The translations under genes were made by a program, and so were the position numbers. Below the pieces are notes generated by a model. That model was not told the DNA's origin and did not search any database. It saw nothing but the letters and a program-made list of their open reading frames with translations. A stretch of 64,000 nt of DNA from an uncultured Hymenobacter sp. Lineage in GTDB: Bacteria; Bacteroidota; Bacteroidia; Cytophagales; Hymenobacteraceae. The DNA lies in NCBI GenBank assembly GCA_913776615.1, contig CAJYPK010000040.1, positions 1 to 64,000 on the forward strand, written 5' to 3'. Of this stretch, positions 16,334-25,352 are shown one piece after another. Position 1 is the first letter of the stretch. Each line of letters starts with the position of its first letter.

Positions 16334-16600
16334 ATGCAACAGAAAAACCTCCAGTCGCTGCGCCATAAAGTAGCGGCGCAGCCCGCCGACGGCCAGGACG
16401 CGGAGCTGCTGACGCCGGAGCTCGCCGCCCAGCTCAAGAGCGGCTCGGCCTTCCCCACCGAGAGCCTGCTGACGGCCGAGCCCACCGGGCTGTGGCGCCT
16501 CGTCAGCCCCTGGCTGCACCGCCTCGAGCGGGCCATGACGCCCGCCGGCCGGATCGGCCAAGCCGCCGCCAGCCCGCGCGACCGGCCCAGCTACGACTAG
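16334..16600 (+). CDS. Divergent precursor-like peptide 4 (LKSG leader, no cysteine)
   Basis: An 88-residue peptide whose first 37 residues parallel the other leaders (KNLQSLRHKVAAQ, then PELAAQLKSG). The double glycine is Ser-Gly. The remainder has no cysteine and contains an amphipathic segment (LWRLVSPWLHRLERAM) and a basic tail. It may be a fourth substrate, or a leader-derived peptide with another role such as a chaperone or immunity factor. It lies directly before the radical SAM gene. Confidence 0.65.
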   Translation: MQQKNLQSLRHKVAAQPADGQDAELLTPELAAQLKSGSAFPTESLLTAEPTGLWRLVSPWLHRLERAMTPAGRIGQAAASPRDRPSYD

Positions 16601-16656
16601 CCCCGCCGCCCCCGCCTCGTCAGCCCCATCTCTTCCTTTTCCTTTTCTCTGAACTC

Positions 16657-18018
16657 ATGGACTTCAAGCGCTCCTTTTACACCGTAGCCACCGGCCCGCT
16701 GGGTACCCCCGCCGCCGGCACCGACGGCCGCGCTATTCTTTTTTCCACGCGCACGGCCAAGACCCACGTGCTCAAGGCGCAGTATCTGGAGCACCTGGAC
16801 GCCGGGCGGTTCGACGAGCTGCCGGAGGAGGTGTTTGACGCCCTGGTGCAGGCCGAGGCCATCGTGCCGGCGCACGAAAACGAGCTGCAAGTAGTACTCA
16901 ACCGCTCCCGCTCGGCCGTCAACGACTCGCGCACGCTCAACTACGTCATCATGCCCTCGTCGCAGTGCCAGCTGGGCTGCGACTACTGCGGGCAGTCGCA
17001 CTCGAAGAGCTACATGAAGACCGACATCTACGATCAGATCGAGGCCCGGGCGCGCAAGATGATTGACCTGACCCAGCACAACGAGCTGCACGTGGGCTGG
17101 TTCGGGGCCGAGCCGCTCACCGGCCTGGCGCACATCCGCAAGGTGTCGCAGCGCCTCATGGCGCTGGCCGCCGAGCTGGGCATTGCCTACTCGGCCCACA
17201 TGGTCACCAACGGTCTGTCGCTCAAGCGGGCGGTGTTCGAGGAATTGTACCAGGAATACAAAATCAGCCGCTTCGAGGTGACGCTCGACGGCGACGCCGA
17301 GTCGCACGACAACCGCCGCCATACCAAGGCCGGCGAAAAGACTTTCGACCTCATTCTCAAAAACCTGGTGGACGTGGCCCACTCGCCCGTGTACGCCGGC
17401 AAGGGCTACCTGCTCACCATCCGCTGCAACGTGGACAGCCGCAACATCGACCGGGTGGTGCCGCTCATCAAGCTGCTGGCCAGCAAGGGGCTGAGCGATA
17501 AGGTACGCTTCTACACGGCTCCCGTGTATTCGTGGGGCAACGACGCCCACCTGCTTTCCTTGGAAAAAGCCGCGTATGGCGAGCGCGAAATCGACTTCAT
17601 GCTGGCCCAGCTGCAATACGGCTTCAAGGTGGTGCCCCTGCCCAGCCTGTCGCCCATCGTGTGCATCGCCGTGTCGAAAGACGCCGAGGTAATCGACTCG
17701 CAGGGGCAGATTTACAACTGCACCGAAATTCCGCTGGTGCCGCTCTACGAGAGCGCCGACTACCTGCTGGGCAACGTGCGCAAGCAGCCCGAAGTGTCGC
17801 TGCAAGAGCGCGCCTTCCACGACTGGCCCGGCGAAATCGAGAGCAACAAGGCCCTGTGGTGCTCGAAGTGCCGGATGCTGCCCGTGTGCGGCGGCGGCTG
17901 CCCCAAGGCCTGGCGCGAAGGCAACCCGCCCTGCCCCCCGGCCAAAGCCAACATCGAAGACCGGTTGGCCCTGGCTTACCTCTACACCAAAAACGGCCTC
18001 ACCACTTACGCCGACTAG
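16657..18018 (+). CDS. Radical SAM/SPASM peptide maturase
   Basis: A 453-residue protein. The N-terminal 95 residues may contain a leader-binding domain. The radical SAM cluster motif is CX3CX2C at C104, C108 and C111 (SSQCQLGCDYCGQ). The C-terminal SPASM region carries many cysteines (C336, C355, C402, C405, C411, C415, C426; motif WCSKCRMLPVCGGGCP), enough for two auxiliary Fe-S clusters. Such enzymes install thioether, C-C or epimerised centres on ribosomal peptides. Its neighbours make the CTQNT(G/S)C peptides the likely substrates. The start at 16657 is chosen because the longer ORF reads through the end of precursor 4. The next gene begins two bases after its stop. Confidence 0.85.
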   Translation: MDFKRSFYTVATGPLGTPAAGTDGRAILFSTRTAKTHVLKAQYLEHLDAGRFDELPEEVFDALVQAEAIVPAHENELQVVLNRSRSAVNDSRTLNYVIMPSSQCQLGCDYCGQSHSKSYMKTDIYDQIEARARKMIDLTQHNELHVGWFGAEPLTGLAHIRKVSQRLMALAAELGIAYSAHMVTNGLSLKRAVFEELYQEYKISRFEVTLDGDAESHDNRRHTKAGEKTFDLILKNLVDVAHSPVYAGKGYLLTIRCNVDSRNIDRVVPLIKLLASKGLSDKVRFYTAPVYSWGNDAHLLSLEKAAYGEREIDFMLAQLQYGFKVVPLPSLSPIVCIAVSKDAEVIDSQGQIYNCTEIPLVPLYESADYLLGNVRKQPEVSLQERAFHDWPGEIESNKALWCSKCRMLPVCGGGCPKAWREGNPPCPPAKANIEDRLALAYLYTKNGLTTYAD

Positions 18019-18020
18019 CC

Positions 18021-19052
18021 ATGACGATGCTTCACTCCGCGCCGCCGATCGTGCCCGCCGGCCTCGCGGCTTTGCACGCGCTGCTCAGCGCCGACGCCCT
18101 GCCCGCCGAGGCTGCCGCCCGCCGCCTCGCGCCCCGGCCCGACTTGTTCAACGACATCGTGGAGCAGGCCCGGCTGGCGCACTTCGACGTGACAACGGGC
18201 CGCGTCATCAAGTACATCATCGGGGCGTACGCTGTGGGCTTCCGGGCCGCCAAGGGCGGCGAGCTGCACACCGCCGCGATGGAGTTTGCCCGCGCCGAAG
18301 AGCTGCTGAAGGGGCCGCACACCGCGCACGACCCGCGGGCACTGGCCTTCCTGAATTGTCTTACGCTCCCGTATTGGGCTTATTATCACTACCGGCGGAG
18401 GGAGTTCGAGACTTCTATCGACCAGACCTTCGCCGCCATTGCCAACATCACGCAGCTGGAGGGCGAGATCCCGGTTTTTCACATGGCCCGCGTGCAGCAG
18501 CTGCACAACCTGAGCCGCGTGAGCTTCCGGCGCGGCGATACTGCCGCCGGGGCGCTGCTGGTGCAGGACCTGCTGCACTACCTCGCCACCGGCCAGCCGG
18601 GCAACCTGCCCGGCAGCTGGGCGCCCGAGCTACTGGCGCTTACGCCCCCTACGCTGCGGGCCGACATGTTCGGCCAGATTTTTCTGGAAATGGTCAGCCT
18701 GCTGCTGCGCGAGCCGGCGGCCGACCAGCGCCAGCAGCTATTTACCCTGGCCTTCGGCGAGCTGAGTAGCGTAGCGACGACGGCCGAGTTCTGGCCGCCC
18801 TACCAGGCGTGGCTCGCGGCCAGCGAGGCGCTGCTTTTCGGCGAGGAGCCCGCCTACGCGCCGCTGCTCGTGGCCTACCTGACCGCCGAGCCCGACCACC
18901 GTCTCGACGCGCTGCGCCTGGCGTTGCTGCTGGAGCTGCACCGCCGGCTGGCTGCGGCCACCGGCCCGGCGGCCGGGCTGCGGCCCCTGCTGCCCGCCTA
19001 CGCCCGCCGCACCCTCTGGCTCGACGCGCGCTCCCTGGCCCTGCTGGGGTAG
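18021..19052 (+). CDS. Unrecognised all-helical protein of the RiPP operon
   Basis: A 343-residue protein with no signal peptide, no membrane segments and no family I can name. It is rich in Ala and Leu, and repeated amphipathic helices (for example LHTAAMEFARAEELLKG, TAAGALLVQDLLHYLA) suggest a TPR- or HEAT-like scaffold. The ATG follows the radical SAM stop by two bases, so translation is probably coupled. That position suggests a partner of the maturase, a peptide-binding scaffold or an immunity protein. Codon use matches the operon. Confidence 0.6.
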   Translation: MTMLHSAPPIVPAGLAALHALLSADALPAEAAARRLAPRPDLFNDIVEQARLAHFDVTTGRVIKYIIGAYAVGFRAAKGGELHTAAMEFARAEELLKGPHTAHDPRALAFLNCLTLPYWAYYHYRRREFETSIDQTFAAIANITQLEGEIPVFHMARVQQLHNLSRVSFRRGDTAAGALLVQDLLHYLATGQPGNLPGSWAPELLALTPPTLRADMFGQIFLEMVSLLLREPAADQRQQLFTLAFGELSSVATTAEFWPPYQAWLAASEALLFGEEPAYAPLLVAYLTAEPDHRLDALRLALLLELHRRLAAATGPAAGLRPLLPAYARRTLWLDARSLALLG

Positions 19053-19098
19053 GGGAGAGGCATCGTCTTGCTTTCCGTTTCTTTTCCGCCCCCTCGTT

Positions 19099-21339
19099 AT
19101 GCAGTTTAAATTCTACCGGCAACACGATGCCATGGACTGCGGGCCAACCTGCCTCAAGATGGTGGCCCGCCACTACGGCCGCACCCTCGACCTGGAGTAC
19201 CTGCGCAGCATCTGCTACCTCAACTCGGAAGGCGTGAGCATCCTCAGCGTGTCGGAGGCCGCCGAGCAAATTGGGCTGAAAACGCTGATGCTCAAGACCA
19301 GCTACGAGTACCTGGTCGAAAACGTGCCCTTGCCCTGCATCCTGCACTGGAACCAGAGTCACTTCATCATCCTGCTCGAAACTCACCAGACCGGCCTGCT
19401 CGGCCGCCTGCGCGGCGAGCCCGAGCGCATCACCATCGCCGACCCCAGCCACGGGGTCGTGACCATCGACCGGGCCACCTTCCTGCGGGGCTGGGCCAGC
19501 TCGGCCGACCACAAGGGCGTGCTGCTGGCCGTGGAGCCCTCGCGGCACTTCTACGTGGCCGAGGCCCCGGCCGAACACAGCCAGGGTATGGCCTTCCTGG
19601 GGCGCTACATCAAGCCTTATTACGGCTACCTGCTGCAACTGCTGCTGGGTATGACGCTGGGTAGCCTCATCTCGCTGGCCTTCCCGTTCCTGACGCAGTC
19701 GCTGGTCGATTTCGGCATCACCCGCCAGAACGAGAGCTTCATCGTGCTTATCCTGCTGGCGCAGCTCCTGTTGCTGCTCGGCCAGCTGATGGTGAGCGTG
19801 GTGCGCAACTGGATTCTGCTGCACATGAATACCCGCATCAGCATCAGCATTATCTCCGACTTTCTGCTCAAGCTGATGCGCCTGCCGGTGCGCTTCTTCG
19901 ATAGTAAGTCGGTGGGCGACATCACCCAGCGCATCAGCGACCACCACCGCATCGAGGTGTTTTTGACGGGTAATTCCATCAATACCCTGTTTTCGCTGGT
20001 CAACCTGCTGGTGTTTTCCGTGGTGCTGGGCTTGTACAGCCTGCCCATCCTGGGGCTGTTCGTGGCGGGTAGCTTGCTGATGCTGGGCTGGGCGCTGCTG
20101 TTCATGCGCCGGCGCAGCCACCTCGACTACCTGCGCTTTCAGGGCCAGCGCGACACCCAGGATAGCCTCTTCGAGATTATCCACGGCATGCAGGAAATCA
20201 AGCTCAACCACAGCGAAAGCTACCGCCGCTGGGAGTGGGAGAAAGTGCAGGTCAAGCTGTTCCGGCTCAACAACCGCAGCCTGGCCCTCGACCAGGCGCA
20301 GGACCTGGGCTCGTTCTTCTTCAACCAGGTCAAGAACGTGGTAATCACCTACCTGGCGGCCCGGTTGGTTATTCAGCACCAGCTCACGCTGGGCATGATG
20401 CTGAGTATTTCCTACATCATCGGGCAGATGAATGGCCCGCTCGACCAGCTGCTGAGCTTCGTCAAAATCGCCCAGGATGCCAAGCTCAGCCTTGACCGCC
20501 TGCGCGAGGTGCACGGCCGCCCCGACGAGGAGGGCGACCCCGTGACTGACGAGCAGAGTGCCCACCACGCGCTGCTGGCCGATCACAAAACCTGCCGCCC
20601 CGGCGACATCGTGCTCGAAAACGTGTCGTTCCGCTTCGAAGGCCCCAGCTCGCCGCTCGTGCTCAACGACGTCAGCCTGGTGATTCCCGAGGGCAAGGTG
20701 ACGGCCATCGTGGGCTCCAGCGGCAGCGGTAAAACTACGTTGCTCAAGCTGTTGCTCAAGTTTTACCCACCCAACGGCGGCCACATCGCCATCGGTGATG
20801 CCGACTTTGCCAGCATCTCGCCGCGCTGGTGGCGGCGGCAGGTGGGCACGGTGCTGCAAGAAGGCTACGTGTTTTCGGATACCATCGCCCGCAACATCGC
20901 CATGAACTCCGACGAGATCGACGCGGCCCGCATGCAGTACGCCGTGCGGGTGGCCAACATCGGCGAGTACGTGAAAAGCCTGCCGCTCCGCTTCACCACC
21001 AAAATCGGGCGCAGCGGCAACGGCCTCAGCGGCGGCCAGAAGCAGCGCCTGCTCATTGCGCGGGCCGTGTACAAAGACCCCCGCTACCTGTTTTTCGACG
21101 AGGCCACCAGCGCCCTCGACGCCAACAACGAAAGCGTGATCATGCACAACCTCCACGAGTTTTTCCACGGCCGCACCGTGGTCGTGGTGGCCCACCGCCT
21201 GAGTACCGTGCGCCACGCCGATCAGATCGTGGTGCTCGAAAAGGGCCAGGTGGTAGAAACCGGCTCGCACGAAGAGCTGGTGCTGCGCCGGGGACGGTAC
21301 TTCGACTTGGTGCGCAATCAGTTGGAGCTGGGGAATTAG
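19099..21339 (+). CDS. Peptidase-containing ABC exporter (C39 type)
   Basis: A 746-residue protein. The N-terminal C39 peptidase has its Cys at residue 14 (DCGPTCLKMVA), His near 88 (NQSHFIILLE) and Asp near 115 (IADPSHG). A six-helix membrane domain follows (about 170-450), then an ATPase domain with Walker A (GSSGSGKTTLL, about 537), signature LSGGQKQR (about 642) and Walker B with DEATSALD (about 668). All catalytic parts look intact. The family cuts double-glycine leaders while exporting the core, which fits LKGG in precursors 1-3. It lies 46 bp after the helical protein. Confidence 0.92.
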   Translation: MQFKFYRQHDAMDCGPTCLKMVARHYGRTLDLEYLRSICYLNSEGVSILSVSEAAEQIGLKTLMLKTSYEYLVENVPLPCILHWNQSHFIILLETHQTGLLGRLRGEPERITIADPSHGVVTIDRATFLRGWASSADHKGVLLAVEPSRHFYVAEAPAEHSQGMAFLGRYIKPYYGYLLQLLLGMTLGSLISLAFPFLTQSLVDFGITRQNESFIVLILLAQLLLLLGQLMVSVVRNWILLHMNTRISISIISDFLLKLMRLPVRFFDSKSVGDITQRISDHHRIEVFLTGNSINTLFSLVNLLVFSVVLGLYSLPILGLFVAGSLLMLGWALLFMRRRSHLDYLRFQGQRDTQDSLFEIIHGMQEIKLNHSESYRRWEWEKVQVKLFRLNNRSLALDQAQDLGSFFFNQVKNVVITYLAARLVIQHQLTLGMMLSISYIIGQMNGPLDQLLSFVKIAQDAKLSLDRLREVHGRPDEEGDPVTDEQSAHHALLADHKTCRPGDIVLENVSFRFEGPSSPLVLNDVSLVIPEGKVTAIVGSSGSGKTTLLKLLLKFYPPNGGHIAIGDADFASISPRWWRRQVGTVLQEGYVFSDTIARNIAMNSDEIDAARMQYAVRVANIGEYVKSLPLRFTTKIGRSGNGLSGGQKQRLLIARAVYKDPRYLFFDEATSALDANNESVIMHNLHEFFHGRTVVVVAHRLSTVRHADQIVVLEKGQVVETGSHEELVLRRGRYFDLVRNQLELGN

Positions 21340-21419
21340 TGAAGGGTAGGAGGGTATGAAGGTAGTCTCGCGCCACTGGTTTTTAGGAGAGTTCATGACT
21401 CTTCTTTGCCCTAGCGTGG

Positions 21420-21549
21420 GCGCCTCACCCCCCGGCCCCCTCTCCGAAAAGGAGAGGGGGAGCCGACCGTAATTAAGCATCATAAGCGACTCAAACAGTC
21501 ATTAGGCTCCCCCTCTCCTTTTCGGAGAGGGGGTCGGGGGGTGAGGCGC
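21420..21549. repeat. 45-bp inverted repeat with one mismatch
   Basis: Arms 21420-21464 and 21505-21549 are reverse complements except for one base. Each arm contains an inner hairpin CCCCTCTCCgaaaaGGAGAGGGG. It separates the exporter from the adaptor gene and may stop or process the transcript. Confidence 0.8.
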
Positions 21550-21614
21550 ACACGTTAGGATAGGAAAAATTATAAAATTAAAGTTTTTACAATCTCTCAA
21601 AACCGCTAGTTAGT

Positions 21615-22097
21615 ATGCCAGAGCAATTCGACTTGCACCACCGCGAAGTGCAGGAAATCATGGGTCGCATGCCGGGCTGGGTGACGCGCTGGGCCTCGGC
21701 GGGGCTGCTGGGTGGCTTCCTGGTGCTGGCCGGCGCAACGCGCCTGGTGCGGTTTCCCGACGAGGTACCCGCCGCGGTCGTCGTTACGCGGGAGGCGGCG
21801 CAGGCACCGCGCATCCGGGTGCAGGTAGCCGTGGAGCAGGCGGCGGCCGTCCGGCCCGGGCAGGCCGTACTCATCGACCTGCAAGCCTACCCGGCCCGCC
21901 GCTACGGCTACCTGCCGGCCACCGTGCGCGAGGTGCTGCCCTTCACGGCGGCCCGCGCGGTGGAGGTGCGCGTGGCCGCCCCGGCCGATTGGCGCACGAC
22001 CACGGGGCAGGTCATTGCCAGCCAGCCGGTATTGAGGGGAACGGGCACGATTACGGTGAGTGAAAGCACGCTGTGGCAGCGGGTATTTCGGCAGTAG
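21615..22097 (+). CDS. Miniature HlyD-like membrane-fusion protein
   Basis: A 160-residue protein. Its start (VQEIMGRMPGWVTRW, then a membrane helix and RLVRFPDEVPAAVVVT) closely resembles full HlyD-type adaptors of Bacteroidota, which are usually above 400 residues. The end (VRPGQAVLIDLQAYP, YGYLPATVREVLP) matches the C-terminal beta-barrel part. The coiled-coil hairpin and most of the lipoyl domain between them are missing. It is an uninterrupted frame with normal codon use, so an adapted minimal adaptor is more likely than a pseudogene. It presumably pairs with the C39 exporter. Confidence 0.65.
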   Translation: MPEQFDLHHREVQEIMGRMPGWVTRWASAGLLGGFLVLAGATRLVRFPDEVPAAVVVTREAAQAPRIRVQVAVEQAAAVRPGQAVLIDLQAYPARRYGYLPATVREVLPFTAARAVEVRVAAPADWRTTTGQVIASQPVLRGTGTITVSESTLWQRVFRQ

Positions 22098-22274
22098 TCC
22101 CGGAGCCTTAGGGTTGAAGTATAGCAGCGCGGTAGTAATTGTCCGGCTAAGTAGCTAGGGGAGTAGTTAGTACAGGTCATAAGGAGTACTTTGCGGGCTG
22201 ATAGTGAGCCGACCACCCATTCCTACTGGGGGCGTCGGCTCCTGTGGTTGCTCACGCTGCTCCCCGTCCTGCCC

Positions 22275-25200
22275 GTGCTACAAAATCTTTACTCCTTCCA
22301 CAAGCAACTCATTCTCCGTTTACCCGCCCAGCCGTTTGCGCAGGACATTGCCGAGGCCGACATCCAAGCCAGCCTACACGATGCTCGGTTTATGGAGAGC
22401 ATCTACCTGGCCTCGCCCGCGCTGCACGACGAGTGCGACAAGTGGCGCCGGGGTGAGCTCACCGACGCCCGCAAAGTAGCCCGGCTGCGTAGCTCGCTCA
22501 CGCGCTACTACGTGCGGGCGCGCAGCCGATGTACACCCTTCGGGCTGTTTGCGGGCTGCGCCGTGGCCGAGTGGGGGCCGGCCAGCCAGGTGGTGGTCGC
22601 CGCCGACAAGGCCAGCCGCCACACCCGCCTCGACATGCACTACCTCTGCGACCTGGCCCAGCAGCTGGCCGCCCACCCGGCCGTGCGGCCCCACCTGCGC
22701 TACTGGCCCAACACGAGCCTGTATCAGTTGGGAGAGGAGTTTCGCTTCGTGGAGCACCACTACGCGGCGGGCCGGCGGGTGCATCAGCTCAGCGCGGTGC
22801 AGGCCACGCCCTACCTGCAACGGCTGCTGGCCGCCGCCCAGGGCGGCGCCAGCTACCCGGCCCTGGTAGCCCTGCTGAGCGAAGCCGAGCCGGACGAGGC
22901 TACGCAGTTTATCGACGCGCTCATCGAGGCCCAGGTATTGATGCATGAACTGGAGCCGACCGTGACGGGCGAGGAGTTCTTTACCCACGTGCTGGCCGTG
23001 CTGGCGCGCGTGGGCGAGCAGTCGCCCGCCATCGCCGCCATTGCCGACCACCTCGAAGCCGTGCGCCAACAGCTCGCCGCCATCGACCAGAGCCCGGTCA
23101 ACCTCGCCCGGGCGTACACCAACATCGTGCTGGCCCTGACCCCGTTGGGGGTGGCCCTGGAGCCCGGCAAACTCTTTCAGGTAGACGCGGTGCCCGGCCT
23201 GGGCGAGTCGGCGACCCTGGATGCGGCGTGGCAGCGCGACCTGCTGGAAGCCGTTGAGGTACTGGCCCGCCTGGCGCCGCTGCCGGTGCAGCCCCGGCTG
23301 GCGGCGTTTCGCCAGCGCTTTCAGGCGCGCTACGAAACCCAGGAGGTGCCCCTGCTCGAAGCCCTTGACAACGAGAGTGGCATTTCCTACACCGAGTACG
23401 GCAGCAGCAGCTATTCGCCCCTCGTGCACGACTTAGTAACGGCCCCCGCGGGGGCGGCCTCGTCGAGCAGCGGCCGCGCCCGGGTGCAGCAGCAATTGCA
23501 CGAAAAGCTGCGCGAGGCCGAGCGCACCCAGCAGTACAGCCTCGACCTGGCCCTGGCCGACCTGCCACCCGTTTCGCCTACCAGCCCGCCGCTGCCGCCC
23601 TCGCTGGCCATCCTGTTTCGGGTGCTGGATGGGCAAAAGCTGCTCCTCGAAAGCGTGGGGGGCTCCAGCGCCGTCAACCTGCTGGGGCGCTTTGCCCACG
23701 CCGACCCGGCCATTGCTTCCCTTATTGAAGAGGTGGCCCGGCACGAGCAGGCCCACAACCCGGGCGTGGCCTTCGCCGAAATTTGCCACCTGCCCGTGAG
23801 CCGCGCCGGCAACCTGTTGCAGCGGCCCAGCTTCCGGGCGCTCGAAATTCCCTACCTGGCGCAGTCGGCCCTGCCCGCCGAAGGCCAGGTGCCGGTGCAA
23901 GACCTGCTGCTGTCGGTACGCCACGGCGAGCTGCGGCTGCGCTCGCGCACTACCGGCCAGGTGATTATACCCCGCCTGGGCACGGCCCATAATTTCACCC
24001 ACGAGGCGCTGCCCGTCTACCAGTTTCTCTGCGACCTGCAAACCCAGGGCTTGCAGGCCCAACTGGGGGTGGGGTGGGAGGCCGGGCCGGGCTCCGCCCG
24101 CTTTGTACCCCGCCTCACCTACCGCCGCGTGGTGCTGGCCCCCGCCTCGTGGCAGTTCACCGCTGCCGACCTGGCCCCGCTGCTGACCGATGAGGTAACG
24201 CTGGCCGCCCGCTGGCCGGCCTTCTGCCAGCAGTGGCGACTGCCCCGTTTTTTCACCCTGGCCGACGGCGACAACGAGCTGCTGGTCGATACCGCCAGCC
24301 CGCTGCTGGTGGCCACCTGGCTCGACACCGTCCGCCAGCGGCCGCAGGTGCTGCTCAAGGAGTTTTTGTTTGATCCCGCCGCCAGCCCCGTGCGCGACGC
24401 GGCGGGCCGGCCCTACCTGCCCCAGGTGCTGGCGGTGCTGCTGCGCCAGGCGCCGTGCTACCCGGGGCTGCCCCAGCCGCCGGCCCGGGCCGCGCAGCAG
24501 CTCGTGCAGCGCGAGTTTCCGCTGGGCTCCGAGTGGCTGTACTACAAGCTCTACTGCGGCCAGAAGGTAGCCAACCGCGTGCTACTGAGTGTGGTGCAGC
24601 CCTTAGCCGAAGAGCTGCTGGCGCAGGGCCTGATTGATAATTGGTTTTTTATTCGTTACGCCGACCCCGACAACCACCTGCGCCTGCGCCTGCACTTGTC
24701 CGACGTGGCGGGCCTGGGCGCCGTGGTGCAGCTGGTGGCGGCTCAGTTGCAGCCGCACTGCACCAGCGCGACCATCTGGAAGGTGCAAACCGACACCTAC
24801 CGCCGCGAGCTGGAGCGCTACGGTCCCCAGGCCATCGGCCTGGCCGAGCAGCTGTTTGGCTACCAGAGTACCGCCTACCTGGCCTGGCTGGCTACCGAGC
24901 CACCGGCCGACGACGACTGGCTGTTCGGCCTCACGGCCATGGCCGAGCTGCTGCACGCGTTCGACTACACTTTCCCGCAAAAAATAACCCTGCTGGCCGG
25001 GTTGCGTGAGTCGTTCGGCCGGGAGTTTGGGCTCGATAAAAAGCTTAAGCTTCAGCTCGATGCCAAGTTTCGGCAGGTGCGCCCGGCCATGCAACAGGCG
25101 CTGAGCGAAGTTGAAAGCTGGCCGCCGCCCGCCCCGCTCCGGGCCCTGGCCAGCCAGCTGGTGAGCCTGGCCGCCGAAGGCCAGCTCGCGGTGAGTACCG

Positions 25201-25337
25201 ACCACCTGCTCGGGGCCTACCTGCACATGCTGCTCAACCGCATTATTCCGGCCGAGGCCCGGCTGCACGAACTGGTGCTCTACGATTTTCTGGGGCGCCA
25301 CTACCAGTCGCAGCAGGCCTTACAGCGCGCTGGCTAG
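22275..25337 (+). CDS. LanB-type lanthipeptide dehydratase, full length
   Basis: About 1020 residues. The N-terminal glutamylation domain is recognised by LILRLPAQPF near the start and by RYYVRARSRCTPFGLFAGC near residue 80. The C-terminal elimination domain (thiopeptide-type) begins near GSEWLYYKLYCG and ends about residue 1000. LanB enzymes use glutamyl-tRNA to dehydrate Ser and Thr in precursors. The ORF call starts at a TTG (22191), but that would add a membrane-like stretch (LLWLLTLLPVLP) unknown in LanB; the GTG at 22275 fits better and is tentative. Which precursor it acts on is uncertain: the Thr/Ser-rich peptide at 27318 has the best leader. Confidence 0.85.
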   Translation: MLQNLYSFHKQLILRLPAQPFAQDIAEADIQASLHDARFMESIYLASPALHDECDKWRRGELTDARKVARLRSSLTRYYVRARSRCTPFGLFAGCAVAEWGPASQVVVAADKASRHTRLDMHYLCDLAQQLAAHPAVRPHLRYWPNTSLYQLGEEFRFVEHHYAAGRRVHQLSAVQATPYLQRLLAAAQGGASYPALVALLSEAEPDEATQFIDALIEAQVLMHELEPTVTGEEFFTHVLAVLARVGEQSPAIAAIADHLEAVRQQLAAIDQSPVNLARAYTNIVLALTPLGVALEPGKLFQVDAVPGLGESATLDAAWQRDLLEAVEVLARLAPLPVQPRLAAFRQRFQARYETQEVPLLEALDNESGISYTEYGSSSYSPLVHDLVTAPAGAASSSSGRARVQQQLHEKLREAERTQQYSLDLALADLPPVSPTSPPLPPSLAILFRVLDGQKLLLESVGGSSAVNLLGRFAHADPAIASLIEEVARHEQAHNPGVAFAEICHLPVSRAGNLLQRPSFRALEIPYLAQSALPAEGQVPVQDLLLSVRHGELRLRSRTTGQVIIPRLGTAHNFTHEALPVYQFLCDLQTQGLQAQLGVGWEAGPGSARFVPRLTYRRVVLAPASWQFTAADLAPLLTDEVTLAARWPAFCQQWRLPRFFTLADGDNELLVDTASPLLVATWLDTVRQRPQVLLKEFLFDPAASPVRDAAGRPYLPQVLAVLLRQAPCYPGLPQPPARAAQQLVQREFPLGSEWLYYKLYCGQKVANRVLLSVVQPLAEELLAQGLIDNWFFIRYADPDNHLRLRLHLSDVAGLGAVVQLVAAQLQPHCTSATIWKVQTDTYRRELERYGPQAIGLAEQLFGYQSTAYLAWLATEPPADDDWLFGLTAMAELLHAFDYTFPQKITLLAGLRESFGREFGLDKKLKLQLDAKFRQVRPAMQQALSEVESWPPPAPLRALASQLVSLAAEGQLAVSTDHLLGAYLHMLLNRIIPAEARLHELVLYDFLGRHYQSQQALQRAG

Positions 25338-25352
25338 GGTGGGGCAGGGGAG

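Noticed and set aside
18742-21483. Open frame of 913 codons antisense to the exporter
   Set aside because: It is a shadow of GC-rich coding DNA: His/Gln/Val-rich, with no domain, and fully covered by the well-supported ABC exporter.
22191-22274. TTG start for the dehydratase giving 28 extra residues
   Set aside because: The extension is a membrane-like Leu/Pro stretch not expected in LanB; the GTG at 22275 fits the family start.
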